34,208 nucleotides of DNA from an uncultured Lachnospiraceae bacterium (GTDB lineage Bacteria > Bacillota > Clostridia > Lachnospirales > Lachnospiraceae), in NCBI GenBank assembly GCA_947172645.1, contig CAMWBY010000028.1, forward strand, positions 1-34,208. The letters are read 5' to 3'. Under the pieces are notes generated by a model. The model made no database searches, had not been told where the DNA came from, and was given only the letters and a program-made list of their open reading frames with translations. Shown piece after piece: positions 26,301-33,519 of the stretch; position 1 is the first letter of the stretch, and every line of letters starts with the position of its first letter. The position numbers and the translations under genes are program-made.

Positions 26301-26393
26301 TGTATCCGCTATTTTGACAGCTTCTGCGTATTCTCCCTCAGCAATCAATGCCCGGATTTCATCAGCACGTACTTTGTATTCATACTTATCCAA
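23346..26393 (-). CDS. TPR protein with C-terminal degenerate AAA+-like domain
   Basis: 1015 aa, no named function. Residues 1-190 form TPR-like helical repeats. Residues 200-560 are disordered, acidic and Gln/Pro-rich, including a Trp-spaced repeat (321-368). Charged helices follow. Residues 775-990 look like a SpoVK/CbxX-type AAA+ domain, but the P-loop reads TGEEESATLTLAKAL (no GxGKT) and the Walker B region NGALIIEKAGKL lacks the usual Asp-Glu pair. It is probably a non-hydrolysing scaffold. The start is TTG, preceded by GAGGTG at 6 nt. It is the first gene of a likely two-gene unit with glgB. Link to glycogen is by position only. Confidence 0.75.
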   Translation of the reverse strand: MDKYEYKVRADEIRALIAEGEYAEAVKIADTIDWRRVRSVMMLCTISDLYKINRRFQESKDILLLAYEKHPTGRLIVYSLCELSIKLEEYVQAIEYYKEFVQIAPKDTGRYVLQYRLYEAQDVSLEERIAVLEEFKKRDYREKWAYELAYLYHRIGLSTKCVEECDEMFLWFGEGKYVIKALELKALHEPLNEDQQAKYTIWTQEPGDREEVSEEEQLYAADYESDMPVDTQVAGKVRRAEIGEGEEQDLGAPMVPTMELPEVKTIDMGQYNTINLQMALAESMKEILEDEQNQAQEQADWQSDGLTEVQSTGFPEETSNWQEEPTEAQEQWPGEEPTDGQEEWIEDAPSEIQADWAEEQQIPEQTGWLSDELAQEETFGEDSSGNETFIEDAPEEERIGNNNIENIEEPAAEEGMQEIFALEEPTLDEEDDSDGQRTITESLIAPLLEETIRLPDPRKVEERLRETQVVNFPSKAEPVKNVTPQVPKQEQEKIPAVQTGKPLTQVDALQEMNIGQAVQENTAARDAGQVLEQMKQEAQPQQQPSKVQRADYTDRADRIPGARTGVLTPLNAKPSKFDHILSQEYDGQISLVVPESENVEKQITGQLSIEDIMAEWEQMKKSNEEKRMEQVRQRILDHTGNLFADFDEATKNGLLEELERAFVAAIMKESGQKPKIKKVILPEDLPERKPELAERLSAVSDEIVGELIESGIGDELEETEAFEEPDADEEEDATGYTPEPELTEEEDEAEETETTAVQQGSGSLDDRELTEDELELFGQFAHHRKSKRQIVHTLDNMSLAPYTGNVIVTGEEESATLTLAKALIKEMQYNDSNFSGKVAKISSLVLNKKDVAETFARLDNGALIIEKAGKLKPPVVSKIVKVLEKDNMGLLVIIIDKKQDMNQLFAQNPVLNNNFNLRVDIEPLDDEALVAYAKQYAEEMEYSIDEFGILALHTRIADRQTSDHEVSMAEVRELVDEAIRYANKKTPKHFMDILLAKRYDDEDMIILREKDFMHY

Positions 26394-26423
26394 GGTGTCA
26401 CCTCATTACAATTACCGTATTTT

Positions 26424-26458
26424 CGTAACTGTTCGGAACTTCGTACCGCATCGTTACG
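26424..26458 (-). other. Stem-loop in the 5' leader of the TPR gene
   Basis: Outer arms CGTAAC / GTTACG and inner CGG / CCG enclose the loop, with a symmetrical 4-nt internal loop. It lies 31 bp before the TTG start. Function unknown. Confidence 0.35.
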
Positions 26459-26490
26459 CATTTTTCTACATAGTAACCCTATTATTCACC

Positions 26491-26518
26491 GTTTTAGTTT
26501 ACCATAGCCTCTTGTCAA
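26491..26518 (-). promoter_or_regulatory. Candidate promoter of the TPR-glgB unit
   Basis: Minus strand: TTGACA (26513-26518), 16-nt spacer, TAAAAC (26491-26496). The -35 is perfect; the -10 matches only partly. Confidence 0.45.
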
Positions 26519-26561
26519 TGTAAACAAAATATGCAGAAAAAACAGCAACCGTAATATGAAA

Positions 26562-26694
26562 AGGCGCCTTACATTTGGTATCTTATTGTTTAAATATATA
26601 CCAATATCTCGAGACGCCTCAATATACAATCGCTGTATATTGTACCTTTTGCATATACTTTTTACGAAGCCCATGATTCCGCTTAAGCGGAATC
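26562..26694. other. Cluster of inverted repeats downstream of rsmA
   Basis: The 300-bp gap between rsmA and the TPR gene holds no gene but several perfect inverted repeats. These are AGGCG/CGCCT (26562-26566, 26615-26619) enclosing TTGGTAT/ATACCAA (26575-26581, 26598-26604); CAATATACA/TGTATATTG (26620-26628, 26634-26642); and the 20-bp palindrome GATTCCGCTTAAGCGGAATC (26675-26694), 5 bp from the rsmA stop. The last may end the rsmA transcript, although no U-run follows it. Confidence 0.5.
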
Positions 26695-26699
26695 TCAAG

Positions 26700-27557
26700 T
26701 CAACAAAGAAGGCGGTTCGATAACTCGGCAAACTGTTCTAATGTCAGCGCCTCGCCCCGCACGGTTATAGAAAGCCCCATTTGTTCTAAAACCTCTTCTA
26801 CCTGCCTCCTGTTTAAACCAATATTGCCCGCGTTTGCCAGCCCGTTTGCCAGTGTCTTCCTTCTCTGGTTAAAGGATGCGCGGATTATGGAAAACATCCA
26901 TGCTTCATCCTCCGCCTGCACAGGTGGTTTTTCATACTTTATCAGACGGATTACCGTACTATCCACGTTAGGCTTTGGCATAAAGCACGCCGCCGGCACT
27001 TTCGTAACAATCTCCGGTTTCGCATAATATTGTACCGCCAGGGACAGCGCCCCGTAATCTTTCGTTCCCGGTCCCACCCGCATTCTGTCCGCCACTTCTT
27101 TCTGTACCATCACCGTCACGCTCCGCATGGGAATATGCTTCTCAAAAAGCGCCATGATAATGGGCGTGGTGATATAATATGGTAAGTTCGCCACCACCTT
27201 TACAGGTTTTCCCCCATGCTCTTCCACAATCTTATGGATGTCCACTTTCAGGATATCCTCATTGAGTACCGTCACATTATCGTAACCTGCCAATGTCTCT
27301 CCCAGAATCGGAATCAGATTCTTATCAATCTCCACCGCCACGACTTCTCTCGCTTCCTCCGCCAGACGCTGCGTCAGTGTGCCGATGCCCGGCCCGATTT
27401 CCAACACACAGTCTTCCTCTGTAAGCTCCGCCGCCTCTATAATCTTATCCAATATACTGTTATCCACCAGAAAATTCTGCCCGAATTTCTTCTGGAAACC
27501 AAACTGGTACTTATGTATAATCTCCGATGTACTGCTCCTGTTCCCTAAAGTTGCCAT
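26700..27557 (-). CDS. rsmA: 16S rRNA (adenine(1518)-N6/adenine(1519)-N6)-dimethyltransferase
   Basis: 285 aa, the usual length. It dimethylates two adjacent adenines in the helix 45 loop of 16S rRNA with S-adenosylmethionine. Motifs: KKFGQNFL (23-30), SAM-binding LEIGPGIGT (52-60), acidic VAVEIDKN (73-80), and catalytic NLPYYITTPI (124-133). The C-terminal helical domain is complete (ASFNQRRKTLAN). AGAGAGGA before the ATG supports the start. It lies 96 bp after tatD on the same strand; the rnmV gene often found between these two in Firmicutes is absent. Confidence 0.97.
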   Translation of the reverse strand: MATLGNRSSTSEIIHKYQFGFQKKFGQNFLVDNSILDKIIEAAELTEEDCVLEIGPGIGTLTQRLAEEAREVVAVEIDKNLIPILGETLAGYDNVTVLNEDILKVDIHKIVEEHGGKPVKVVANLPYYITTPIIMALFEKHIPMRSVTVMVQKEVADRMRVGPGTKDYGALSLAVQYYAKPEIVTKVPAACFMPKPNVDSTVIRLIKYEKPPVQAEDEAWMFSIIRASFNQRRKTLANGLANAGNIGLNRRQVEEVLEQMGLSITVRGEALTLEQFAELSNRLLC

Positions 27558-27653
27558 ATAAATCCTCTCTCTATTCTAATACCTACAAAGCAAGTTTATT
27601 GCTCCATTGAAAAATAGGACACTGGTGCTTCTAATTTGCAATTGCCATAAAAC

Positions 27654-28439
27654 CTACTTGCTTTCACCCAGAAACAACCTCTCCGCATTCCTGCAAGTAG
27701 CTTCCACCACATCCTCATAAGAAACATTCTTAAGCTGTGCCACCGCCTGTGCAATGCAGGGCAGATTTAACGATGAATTGCGTTTCCCCCGGTTCGGTTC
27801 CGGCGCCAGATATGGACTGTCCGTCTCCAACAAAAGTCTGTCCAATGGAATATATTCTACCGCTTCTTTCAATTTCTTTGCATTCTTAAAAGTAATCACA
27901 CCGCCAATCCCAAAATAAAAGTCCATCCGAAGATATTCCCTCGCCAACTCTTTCGTATAAGAATAACAGTGTATCACACCCCCAGCCTCCCCGGCATGAA
28001 GGGCGCGCATCATATCAAGAGTGTCCTTCGCCGCCTCCCTGGAATGGATAATCACCGGAAGCTTCACCTTCTTCGCTAATTCCAACTGTCTCTCAAACCA
28101 AAGTTTCTGTATACACGCCTCAGGCTCTGGCCAATGATAATCAAGACCTATCTCCCCCACTGCAATTACCTTATCTATCGCACACTGCCTGCCAAGCCAT
28201 GCAAAATTCTCCTCGTTTAGCTCCGTTGTCTCACTGGGATGCACACCCATGGCGCCATACACGAAAGAATACCGCTTCATCAAGTCCAATGTTATTCTAC
28301 AGCTTTCCAAACTGGCCCCGACATTGATTACTTTATCAATACCGTGCTCCCGCAATGAAGACAACAGTTCATGCCTGTCTTCATCAAATGCCTCATCATC
28401 ATAATGCGCATGACTTTCAAATATCATTCCAATACCCAT
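27654..28439 (-). CDS. tatD: TatD family metal-dependent hydrolase (DNase)
   Basis: 261 aa. Amidohydrolase-fold metal ligands are all present: ESHAH (8-12, His10 and His12), Glu in VGEIGLDYHW, His in VIIHSREA, His in GVIHCYSY and Asp in LLLETDSPYLAP. TatD enzymes are 3'-5' exonucleases or endonucleases acting in DNA/RNA repair and quality control. The first acidic residue is Glu rather than the usual Asp in D-x-H-x-H, a mild change. An alternative start at Met5 fits the normal N-terminus slightly better; SD evidence does not decide. Upstream, the tRNA promoter region is divergent. Confidence 0.93.
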   Translation of the reverse strand: MGIGMIFESHAHYDDEAFDEDRHELLSSLREHGIDKVINVGASLESCRITLDLMKRYSFVYGAMGVHPSETTELNEENFAWLGRQCAIDKVIAVGEIGLDYHWPEPEACIQKLWFERQLELAKKVKLPVIIHSREAAKDTLDMMRALHAGEAGGVIHCYSYTKELAREYLRMDFYFGIGGVITFKNAKKLKEAVEYIPLDRLLLETDSPYLAPEPNRGKRNSSLNLPCIAQAVAQLKNVSYEDVVEATCRNAERLFLGESK

Positions 28440-28519
28440 ACCTTTCTTTACTGTTTTTCTTCTAAACTCTTTTGAAACAGTAGATTTTGTAAAAAATTAA
28501 ATTTTTCTTAAAAAAATAC

Positions 28520-28548
28520 TTGCATTCTATAAAACATTATACTATAAT
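28520..28548 (+). promoter_or_regulatory. Promoter of tRNA-Lys
   Basis: TTGCAT (28520-28525), 17-nt spacer, perfect TATAAT (28543-28548). It ends 39 bp before the tRNA gene. Confidence 0.8.
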
Positions 28549-28587
28549 AACTCTTGCGTGTTGAGGAAACCGCGTAACATCAGGCAC

Positions 28588-28660
28588 GCACCGCTAGCTC
28601 AGTTGGTAGAGCACCTGACTCTTAATCAGGGTGTCCAGGGTTCGAGCCCCTGGCGGTGCA
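28588..28660 (+). tRNA. tRNA-Lys (anticodon CTT)
   Basis: 73 nt. Acceptor arms GCACCGC and GCGGTGC pair fully, with discriminator A. The D-arm is GCTCAGTTGGTAGAGC, the anticodon arm CCTGACTCTTAATCAGG reads CTT, and the T-arm is CCAGGGTTCGAGCCCCTGG. The 3' CCA is not encoded. Confidence 0.97.
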
Positions 28661-28666
28661 CTTATA

Positions 28667-28713
28667 AGAACTGATTTTGGAGATATACAAGCTCTGGGGT
28701 CGGTTCTTTTTTT
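28667..28713 (+). terminator. Intrinsic terminator of tRNA-Lys
   Basis: AGAACTGA (28667-28674) pairs with TCGGTTCT (28700-28707) with one G-U pair, followed by a run of seven T. The loop is long (25 nt). Confidence 0.65.
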
Positions 28714-28749
28714 GTTATTCTTTAACTTTGCCCATCAATATATGAATTA

Positions 28750-29595
28750 TTAAAATGTAATCCCCATTGCCTCAATGATGACTCCCGCCAAAACGCCAAC
28801 TATATATAGCAAACCGATAAACTTTATATTCTCCTTACGGTCATCATTGACCCGAAGAAGCACAATGAGTCCTACACCCGTACCGGACAATAGCCCTGCA
28901 AGCATTGCGCCTGCGCTCAGCACGCCGTTTAAGTAGAGCTGTGTAACTGCCACAGAAGCCGCGCAGTTCGGAATCATTCCAATAAGCCCCGCAAGCATTG
29001 CGCCGACAACCGGTCGGTTGAAGAGCACACTGCCCAATACATCTTCTCCAATCCAGGCAATCAGTAAATTCAGTGCTAAAGAAATCAGGAAAATATATAG
29101 AAAAATTTCTACCGTATGGTGCAGAGCTGATTTCCAAATTCCCCTCTCGCAATGGCAATGATGCTGCTCGCACAAATGTTCTATCTGCAAATCTTCTTTT
29201 TCTCTTCGGAAAATAAAATCAACTATAAATCCCGCAAGCATGGCAACAATGACTTTCACCGCCAGTATTTTCCAAATAACTGCGGCGCTCACATTCTCCG
29301 AAACCATAATAGGAAGCATCTCGTCAGAAGTGGATAAAAACACCGCAAGCAATGTCCCCATCGTGATGATTCTTGCCGCATACAGGTTGGAGGCCGCCGC
29401 CGAAAAACCACATTGCGGAAAAATACCCAGAACAGCGCCGATGACCGGGCCGCCCTTTCCCGCCTTTTGTATGACTGCCTGCATCCGCCCGCCCGCTTTG
29501 TGCTCCAAATACTCCATAACAAGATATGTTCCGAAGAGAAGCGGAAGCAACCGCACACTATCTATGAAACTATCCAAAATTGCGTCCATAATCAT
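28750..29595 (-). CDS. ArsP_2-type heavy-metal (putative manganese) permease
   Basis: 281 aa with about eight to ten hydrophobic segments. Two half-repeats carry the same motif: GIFPQCGFSAAAS (57-69) and GMIPNCAASVAVT (206-218), typical of the 10-TM putative metal exporter family ArsP_2, often annotated as putative manganese transporter. A hydrophilic loop (140-149) is packed with His and Cys (EHLCEQHHCHC), a likely metal-sensing or binding loop. The substrate is not proven by sequence. The open frame extends 16 codons upstream, but that part has no SD and contains a GCGGTT/AACCGC hairpin. The ATG at 29595 has GGAAAG about 9 nt before it. Divergent from comFB. Confidence 0.78.
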   Translation of the reverse strand: MIMDAILDSFIDSVRLLPLLFGTYLVMEYLEHKAGGRMQAVIQKAGKGGPVIGAVLGIFPQCGFSAAASNLYAARIITMGTLLAVFLSTSDEMLPIMVSENVSAAVIWKILAVKVIVAMLAGFIVDFIFRREKEDLQIEHLCEQHHCHCERGIWKSALHHTVEIFLYIFLISLALNLLIAWIGEDVLGSVLFNRPVVGAMLAGLIGMIPNCAASVAVTQLYLNGVLSAGAMLAGLLSGTGVGLIVLLRVNDDRKENIKFIGLLYIVGVLAGVIIEAMGITF

Positions 29596-29610
29596 TCTCT
29601 GCTTCTTTCC

Positions 29611-29626
29611 GCGGTTCCCAAACCGC
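29611..29626 (-). other. Small hairpin before the permease start
   Basis: Perfect 6-bp stem GCGGTT / AACCGC with a 4-nt loop, about 15 nt upstream of the chosen ATG and next to its SD. Possible translational control; also supports the shorter start. Confidence 0.35.
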
Positions 29627-29678
29627 TTACACACTAAGCCCATGCATATCGCAAGCTTACTTGCAATACTGCTTAAAT

Positions 29679-29707
29679 AGAATACAGTTTCTATGTTAAA
29701 AATGCAA
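29679..29707 (-). promoter_or_regulatory. Promoter of the metal permease
   Basis: Minus strand TTGCAT (29702-29707), 17-nt spacer, TATTCT (29679-29684). Confidence 0.5.
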
Positions 29708-29735
29708 GTTACATTTTAATTTATTGAGGTTTTGA

Positions 29736-29764
29736 TTGATTCTTATACGAAAAAGTATTAGTAT
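29736..29764 (+). promoter_or_regulatory. Candidate promoter of comFB
   Basis: TTGATT (29736-29741), 17-nt spacer, TAGTAT (29759-29764), about 46 bp before the ATG. Confidence 0.4.
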
Positions 29765-29810
29765 TATATGTGTGGGGTTTGTCAACATATGGCAAAAGGA
29801 AGGGGTTTTA

Positions 29811-30080
29811 ATGGAAGGTTTAAAAAATGTAATGGAGGATGCGGTAGAATATCAGCTTAACAATCTGCTGCCTACTATGCCAGAGGTTTGTTCCTGTGAG
29901 AAATGCCGTTTGGACATGGCGTCTTACGCGCTCAACAGACTACCGCCTCAGTATGTGCGGACGAACACAGGCGCTCTTTATAAGAAGCTGAATAATTCGT
30001 CTGTGCAGGTGGAAGTGGAAGTTATGGCGGCTGTTGTTTCCGCCATTAAAATAATCAGCGCGCATCCCAAACATGACTAA
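29811..30080 (+). CDS. comFB: ComFB family protein
   Basis: 89 aa, helical and soluble. The ComFB pattern is clear: C27-S-C29-x-x-C32 followed by D35, then YALNRLPPQYV (39-49) and GALYKKL. The family was named from the Bacillus late competence operon; more recent work reports that some members bind cyclic dinucleotides. The ATG at 29811 has AAGGAAGGGG just upstream; the open frame begins 25 codons earlier without an SD. Single gene, divergent from the metal permease and convergent with carD, with a shared terminator. Confidence 0.88.
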   Translation: MEGLKNVMEDAVEYQLNNLLPTMPEVCSCEKCRLDMASYALNRLPPQYVRTNTGALYKKLNNSSVQVEVEVMAAVVSAIKIISAHPKHD

Positions 30081-30093
30081 AATCGAAACAGAT

Positions 30094-30121
30094 AAAAGCC
30101 AGACCGACCGGCCTGGCTTTT
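30094..30121. terminator. Bidirectional terminator between comFB and carD
   Basis: AAAAGCCAG / CTGGCTTTT arms with a GC-rich loop region that can extend the stem. The A-run on one side and T-run on the other let it work on both strands. Confidence 0.8.
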
Positions 30122-30136
30122 CATGTTAAACTCTTC

Positions 30137-30652
30137 CTACACCATACTTTTCTGCCTGCTGACTGCTTTCCTGATATACGACTCCACTTCCCCCTTGGGA
30201 ATAGAGAGCGCAAGCGCCATCTCACTGTAAAGAAGCTCCTCCGCCTTACGCAAATATTGCTCGTCGGAGGAAAGCACCTTCTTGCCTTCCCTCAGCCTGT
30301 TTTGTTTACGCAAGTACAGTGTCTTAATAATTTGTACAAGGCTCTCGCAATTATAGGTTCGGATTGCCTCCTTATACATCTGTTCCCTGCTCTTCTCTTC
30401 CTGAATCCAAACCGTATCAATCTCAGTGATATGGCCAATCAAATCCTCTGCCTCTTCTTTCGTCATAATCTTGCGCATAACTACTTTTTCATTATCCACA
30501 GGCACATAAATCGTACTCGCTTTCTCGAATACCGGCTCCAACACATAATATTTACGCTTCTTATCAAACCGGTCCAGCGGATTCCCCGTAACACTGACAA
30601 CACGGCAGACGCCGTGTCCGCCACACATAATCAGTTCTCCTTTTTCAAACAT
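30137..30652 (-). CDS. carD: CarD/CdnL family transcription regulator
   Basis: 171 aa. The N-terminal RNA-polymerase interacting domain (about 1-65) has the family signature GELIMCGGHGVCRVV and YYVLEPV...TIYVPVDN; the rest is helical, as in CarD DNA-binding domains. CarD binds the RNA polymerase beta subunit and stabilises open promoter complexes. GGAGGGTG before the ATG at 30652 decides the start; the frame runs 9 codons further without an SD. Its 190-bp upstream gap is AT-rich, holding an ATATTTT/AAAATAT hairpin near 30820 and no convincing promoter. Confidence 0.88.
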   Translation of the reverse strand: MFEKGELIMCGGHGVCRVVSVTGNPLDRFDKKRKYYVLEPVFEKASTIYVPVDNEKVVMRKIMTKEEAEDLIGHITEIDTVWIQEEKSREQMYKEAIRTYNCESLVQIIKTLYLRKQNRLREGKKVLSSDEQYLRKAEELLYSEMALALSIPKGEVESYIRKAVSRQKSMV

Positions 30653-30870
30653 AACACCCTCCAATATTCCCGTGGCCAATACATACCGACAATTTCCTTT
30701 CTATATATTAGTTTAACACCAAATTCTTTTTTTAGTAAGTATTTTCTGAAAATTATATAGTTTTCGGCGTTTTTTCTTTCATTCTTAAGATGTTTGGCAC
30801 ATAAAAATATTTTTTTCGACATATTTTAGCAAAATATCGGAAGGTGTATTGTATAAAATGCCTCCTGTCG

Positions 30871-33504
30871 TTACTCAGCCTCCCTCAAACGCTCTACAAC
30901 CGACCTCTTAGCAACAACACGATACGCGGCAAGCGGCAGCAATGCGCCAAGCAGCGCAAACACAGGCGCTACCGCTATCATTGGCACAACCGTAAAACGG
31001 TAACTGAAAAACCAGAACATACCTTCCAGCACATCGCGCATCAATGGCGCCAGGACAATCGACAAAAAAAGCGTAATTACTACGGAGCTGCCTGCAAATA
31101 TGATTCCTTCCGTAATCAGCATTGTATTGAGCTGTCTCCCTGTCATTCCCACGGACTGCAACACCGCAAACTCTTTTTTCCTGGAAAAAATACTTGTGAG
31201 AATCGCATTAAGGAAATTCAGTATGCCGATAAGCCCTACGATGAAGCTAAGCGCCGTCCCGACGAAGAGAAACATGTTCCTCATCCCATAAAAATTCTCC
31301 GCGTAAGTCATCCTGCTCTCATAATCATACCATTCGTCGTCCTCTGTAAGCTGCGCCATATATTCTTCCATAGCGTCTATCTTGTCATCCTCACAGTCAA
31401 ATGCATAATACAATATCGCATCCGTCCCCGTCTCTTTACGGAAAGCATCAGCCCCCATCACAAACTCATCCCGGCCGTAGAAACGATAGTTGAGGCTTTT
31501 TGGCACAGCGACAAGGGCGCACACTTCGTATTCCACATCCCTGTATTCCACGGCCCTGTCCTTCCACAGTTTTCCGGTCAAATCTTCATCTTCCCCGTAC
31601 ACCTTGCCCGTCTCAGGGTTATAATACTCGAATTTATCCACATAGCGGAGCGTTATCCTGTCCCCGACTTTTGCCCAATGGCTTTCTGCCCGCACATTTC
31701 CATAATCATCTGTCCGGTAAACTGCCGCAATATAATTGCCTTCTTCTTTCAGCTTTCCAATATCGCCTTCCGCCACAGTCAATTTATCAAGTACGAAATC
31801 TTCCATGCCATACATCTGTACATCATCTAACAGTTTGTCACCCGCAGTCTCGCGAAAAGATATATAGGCGTCTATCTGTTCCCGGGTAGCAAAATCTTTT
31901 TTGGAAGAGCGCACCCAGTCTTCCGTCACAAACTCCTGTACGACAGAAACCTGGCCGTAAGTCCTGCCGCCTGTTACACCCTCTTTCGATGTAATCTTCG
32001 CGATGGCGTCCTCTGAGACCGCATTATCCTGCCCCCATCTGATAGAACTTGACTGGAAATGAGAAGCTTCTGCAAAGACAAAATCCTGGGTCATATCACG
32101 GAGATATTTCTCCATGCTGAAACCATTGCACAGAATGTATGTTATGTCTAAAATCACCACCGCTAACGACAAAGAGATAACCGTAACAACCGTTTTCTTT
32201 TTATTTCTTCCCAGATTCGCCCACGCCATCTTATATACGGAAGCCCCTGTGTTTGCTTTCCTGACTGTCTTCTTGCCGCCGCTTCCCTCCGTGTAGCGCA
32301 ATGCCTCCATCGGCGATACACGCGCCGCCATCCTGCGCGGTTTCCTGCAAGACAGAAATACCGTGGCAAGGGAGAAGGCTGCCGCACCCAGGAAAATAAG
32401 CGGGCTGACAGAATATTCTTCCTTGATACCGTTCATATTTGCTGCCACAACATGGGTAATCGCCATCCCCAATCCATATCCTAATAGGATACCGATAGGT
32501 ATGCCGATTGCTGATAAAGCACACGCCTGTATGAATATTATCCTCTTAATCTGCCTCCCTGTGATCCCAATGGTTTTTAACAGCCCATAGAACCGCACAT
32601 CACCCGCCACGGAAATCTGAAAAATATTGTAGATAATGAGGTATCCGGTAAAAATAATTAAAAGTAAAGCCGCTATGAGCGCAAGCACCGTCGACGGGTC
32701 AATATCTTCACCCAATTGGGAAGACATATATCCCCAATTAACGCCGGTATTAACATAATTATCTCTGTCCACATCTTCATTCTGATACCCGTGCCGTTCC
32801 AGGATTGTCTCCATATTCTTTTCAATAGAGCTGGCACTGCCAAACATCACATCCAGTGTCCAATATCCTGTCATCTGGTCGAGCCCTTTTGTATCCAACT
32901 TATCGAGAATATCCTCCACCCGACTCCGGGGAAGCAGTACATGGTTCGCCACAACCGCCGGGTCATATTCCCAAAAACCGCAGAGCGTGAATGTCTCCGT
33001 CGTCTCCGTGCCGTCCACGTCAAAAGTAATGGTAAACTCATTGCCAAGCACCGGCTCCACGCCAAGCAGCCCAAGCACTGTAGTATCTGTCGCCGCCTCG
33101 TTTGTTCCTTCTTCCGGAAGCCGCCCCTCTGCCGGCTCAATAAACATATGCTTTGCCGCTTCCGCATTGCAGTAACTGATTTCCACATGGCTCTTACGGA
33201 AGGGGACATCCTTCGGCATACCGAGGAAAAGCCTCTCGCCGCACTCTTTGATGAGAGGGTCATTTTTCAGCTCATCCACTTTATCTCTCGTGATATCCTT
33301 GAAACTACCGTGGCTGTATGCTCCCGCCTGACGGAAATTAGACTGCTCATATCCATATTTCATAGACATGCCCGCCGTAAATAATGCCGTAAAAAGCACT
33401 GTCGTCAACGCAATCGCCGATATGGTAATCATATTCCTTGCCCGGCCTGACTTCATATGCCCAATGCTCAGCCTGCGGATACATTTCTTATTTGCTACTT
33501 TCAT
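30871..33504 (-). CDS. FtsX/MacB-like ABC transporter permease
   Basis: 877 aa. About eight membrane segments in a 1+3+1+3 arrangement frame two large extracytoplasmic domains (about 50-265 and 460-735). Two FtsX domains follow these, the second with the characteristic RKKEFAVLQSVGMTGRQL. This is the layout of LolE-like or antimicrobial-peptide-type permeases of the MacB superfamily. These use ATP hydrolysis to drive motion of the outer domains, extruding peptides, lipids or signalling across the membrane. The substrate cannot be told. It follows its ATPase by 15 bp. No sensor kinase or regulator is visible, though the pair may continue beyond the right edge. Confidence 0.9.
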   Translation of the reverse strand: MKVANKKCIRRLSIGHMKSGRARNMITISAIALTTVLFTALFTAGMSMKYGYEQSNFRQAGAYSHGSFKDITRDKVDELKNDPLIKECGERLFLGMPKDVPFRKSHVEISYCNAEAAKHMFIEPAEGRLPEEGTNEAATDTTVLGLLGVEPVLGNEFTITFDVDGTETTETFTLCGFWEYDPAVVANHVLLPRSRVEDILDKLDTKGLDQMTGYWTLDVMFGSASSIEKNMETILERHGYQNEDVDRDNYVNTGVNWGYMSSQLGEDIDPSTVLALIAALLLIIFTGYLIIYNIFQISVAGDVRFYGLLKTIGITGRQIKRIIFIQACALSAIGIPIGILLGYGLGMAITHVVAANMNGIKEEYSVSPLIFLGAAAFSLATVFLSCRKPRRMAARVSPMEALRYTEGSGGKKTVRKANTGASVYKMAWANLGRNKKKTVVTVISLSLAVVILDITYILCNGFSMEKYLRDMTQDFVFAEASHFQSSSIRWGQDNAVSEDAIAKITSKEGVTGGRTYGQVSVVQEFVTEDWVRSSKKDFATREQIDAYISFRETAGDKLLDDVQMYGMEDFVLDKLTVAEGDIGKLKEEGNYIAAVYRTDDYGNVRAESHWAKVGDRITLRYVDKFEYYNPETGKVYGEDEDLTGKLWKDRAVEYRDVEYEVCALVAVPKSLNYRFYGRDEFVMGADAFRKETGTDAILYYAFDCEDDKIDAMEEYMAQLTEDDEWYDYESRMTYAENFYGMRNMFLFVGTALSFIVGLIGILNFLNAILTSIFSRKKEFAVLQSVGMTGRQLNTMLITEGIIFAGSSVVITLFLSIVLAPLMRDVLEGMFWFFSYRFTVVPMIAVAPVFALLGALLPLAAYRVVAKRSVVERLREAE

Positions 33505-33519
33505 CGAAACCCTCCTCCC

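Noticed and set aside
26486..26731. 81-codon minus-strand frame after rsmA
   Set aside because: It overlaps the rsmA end and the inverted-repeat array, with no SD or domain. It is more likely noncoding.
29736..29810. Twenty-five-codon upstream extension of comFB
   Set aside because: No SD, it contains the probable -10 region, and the internal ATG has a strong SD and matches the family start.
30844..31830. 328-codon plus-strand open frame
   Set aside because: Antisense to the ABC permease, rich in His, Pro and Ile without any domain pattern, no SD.
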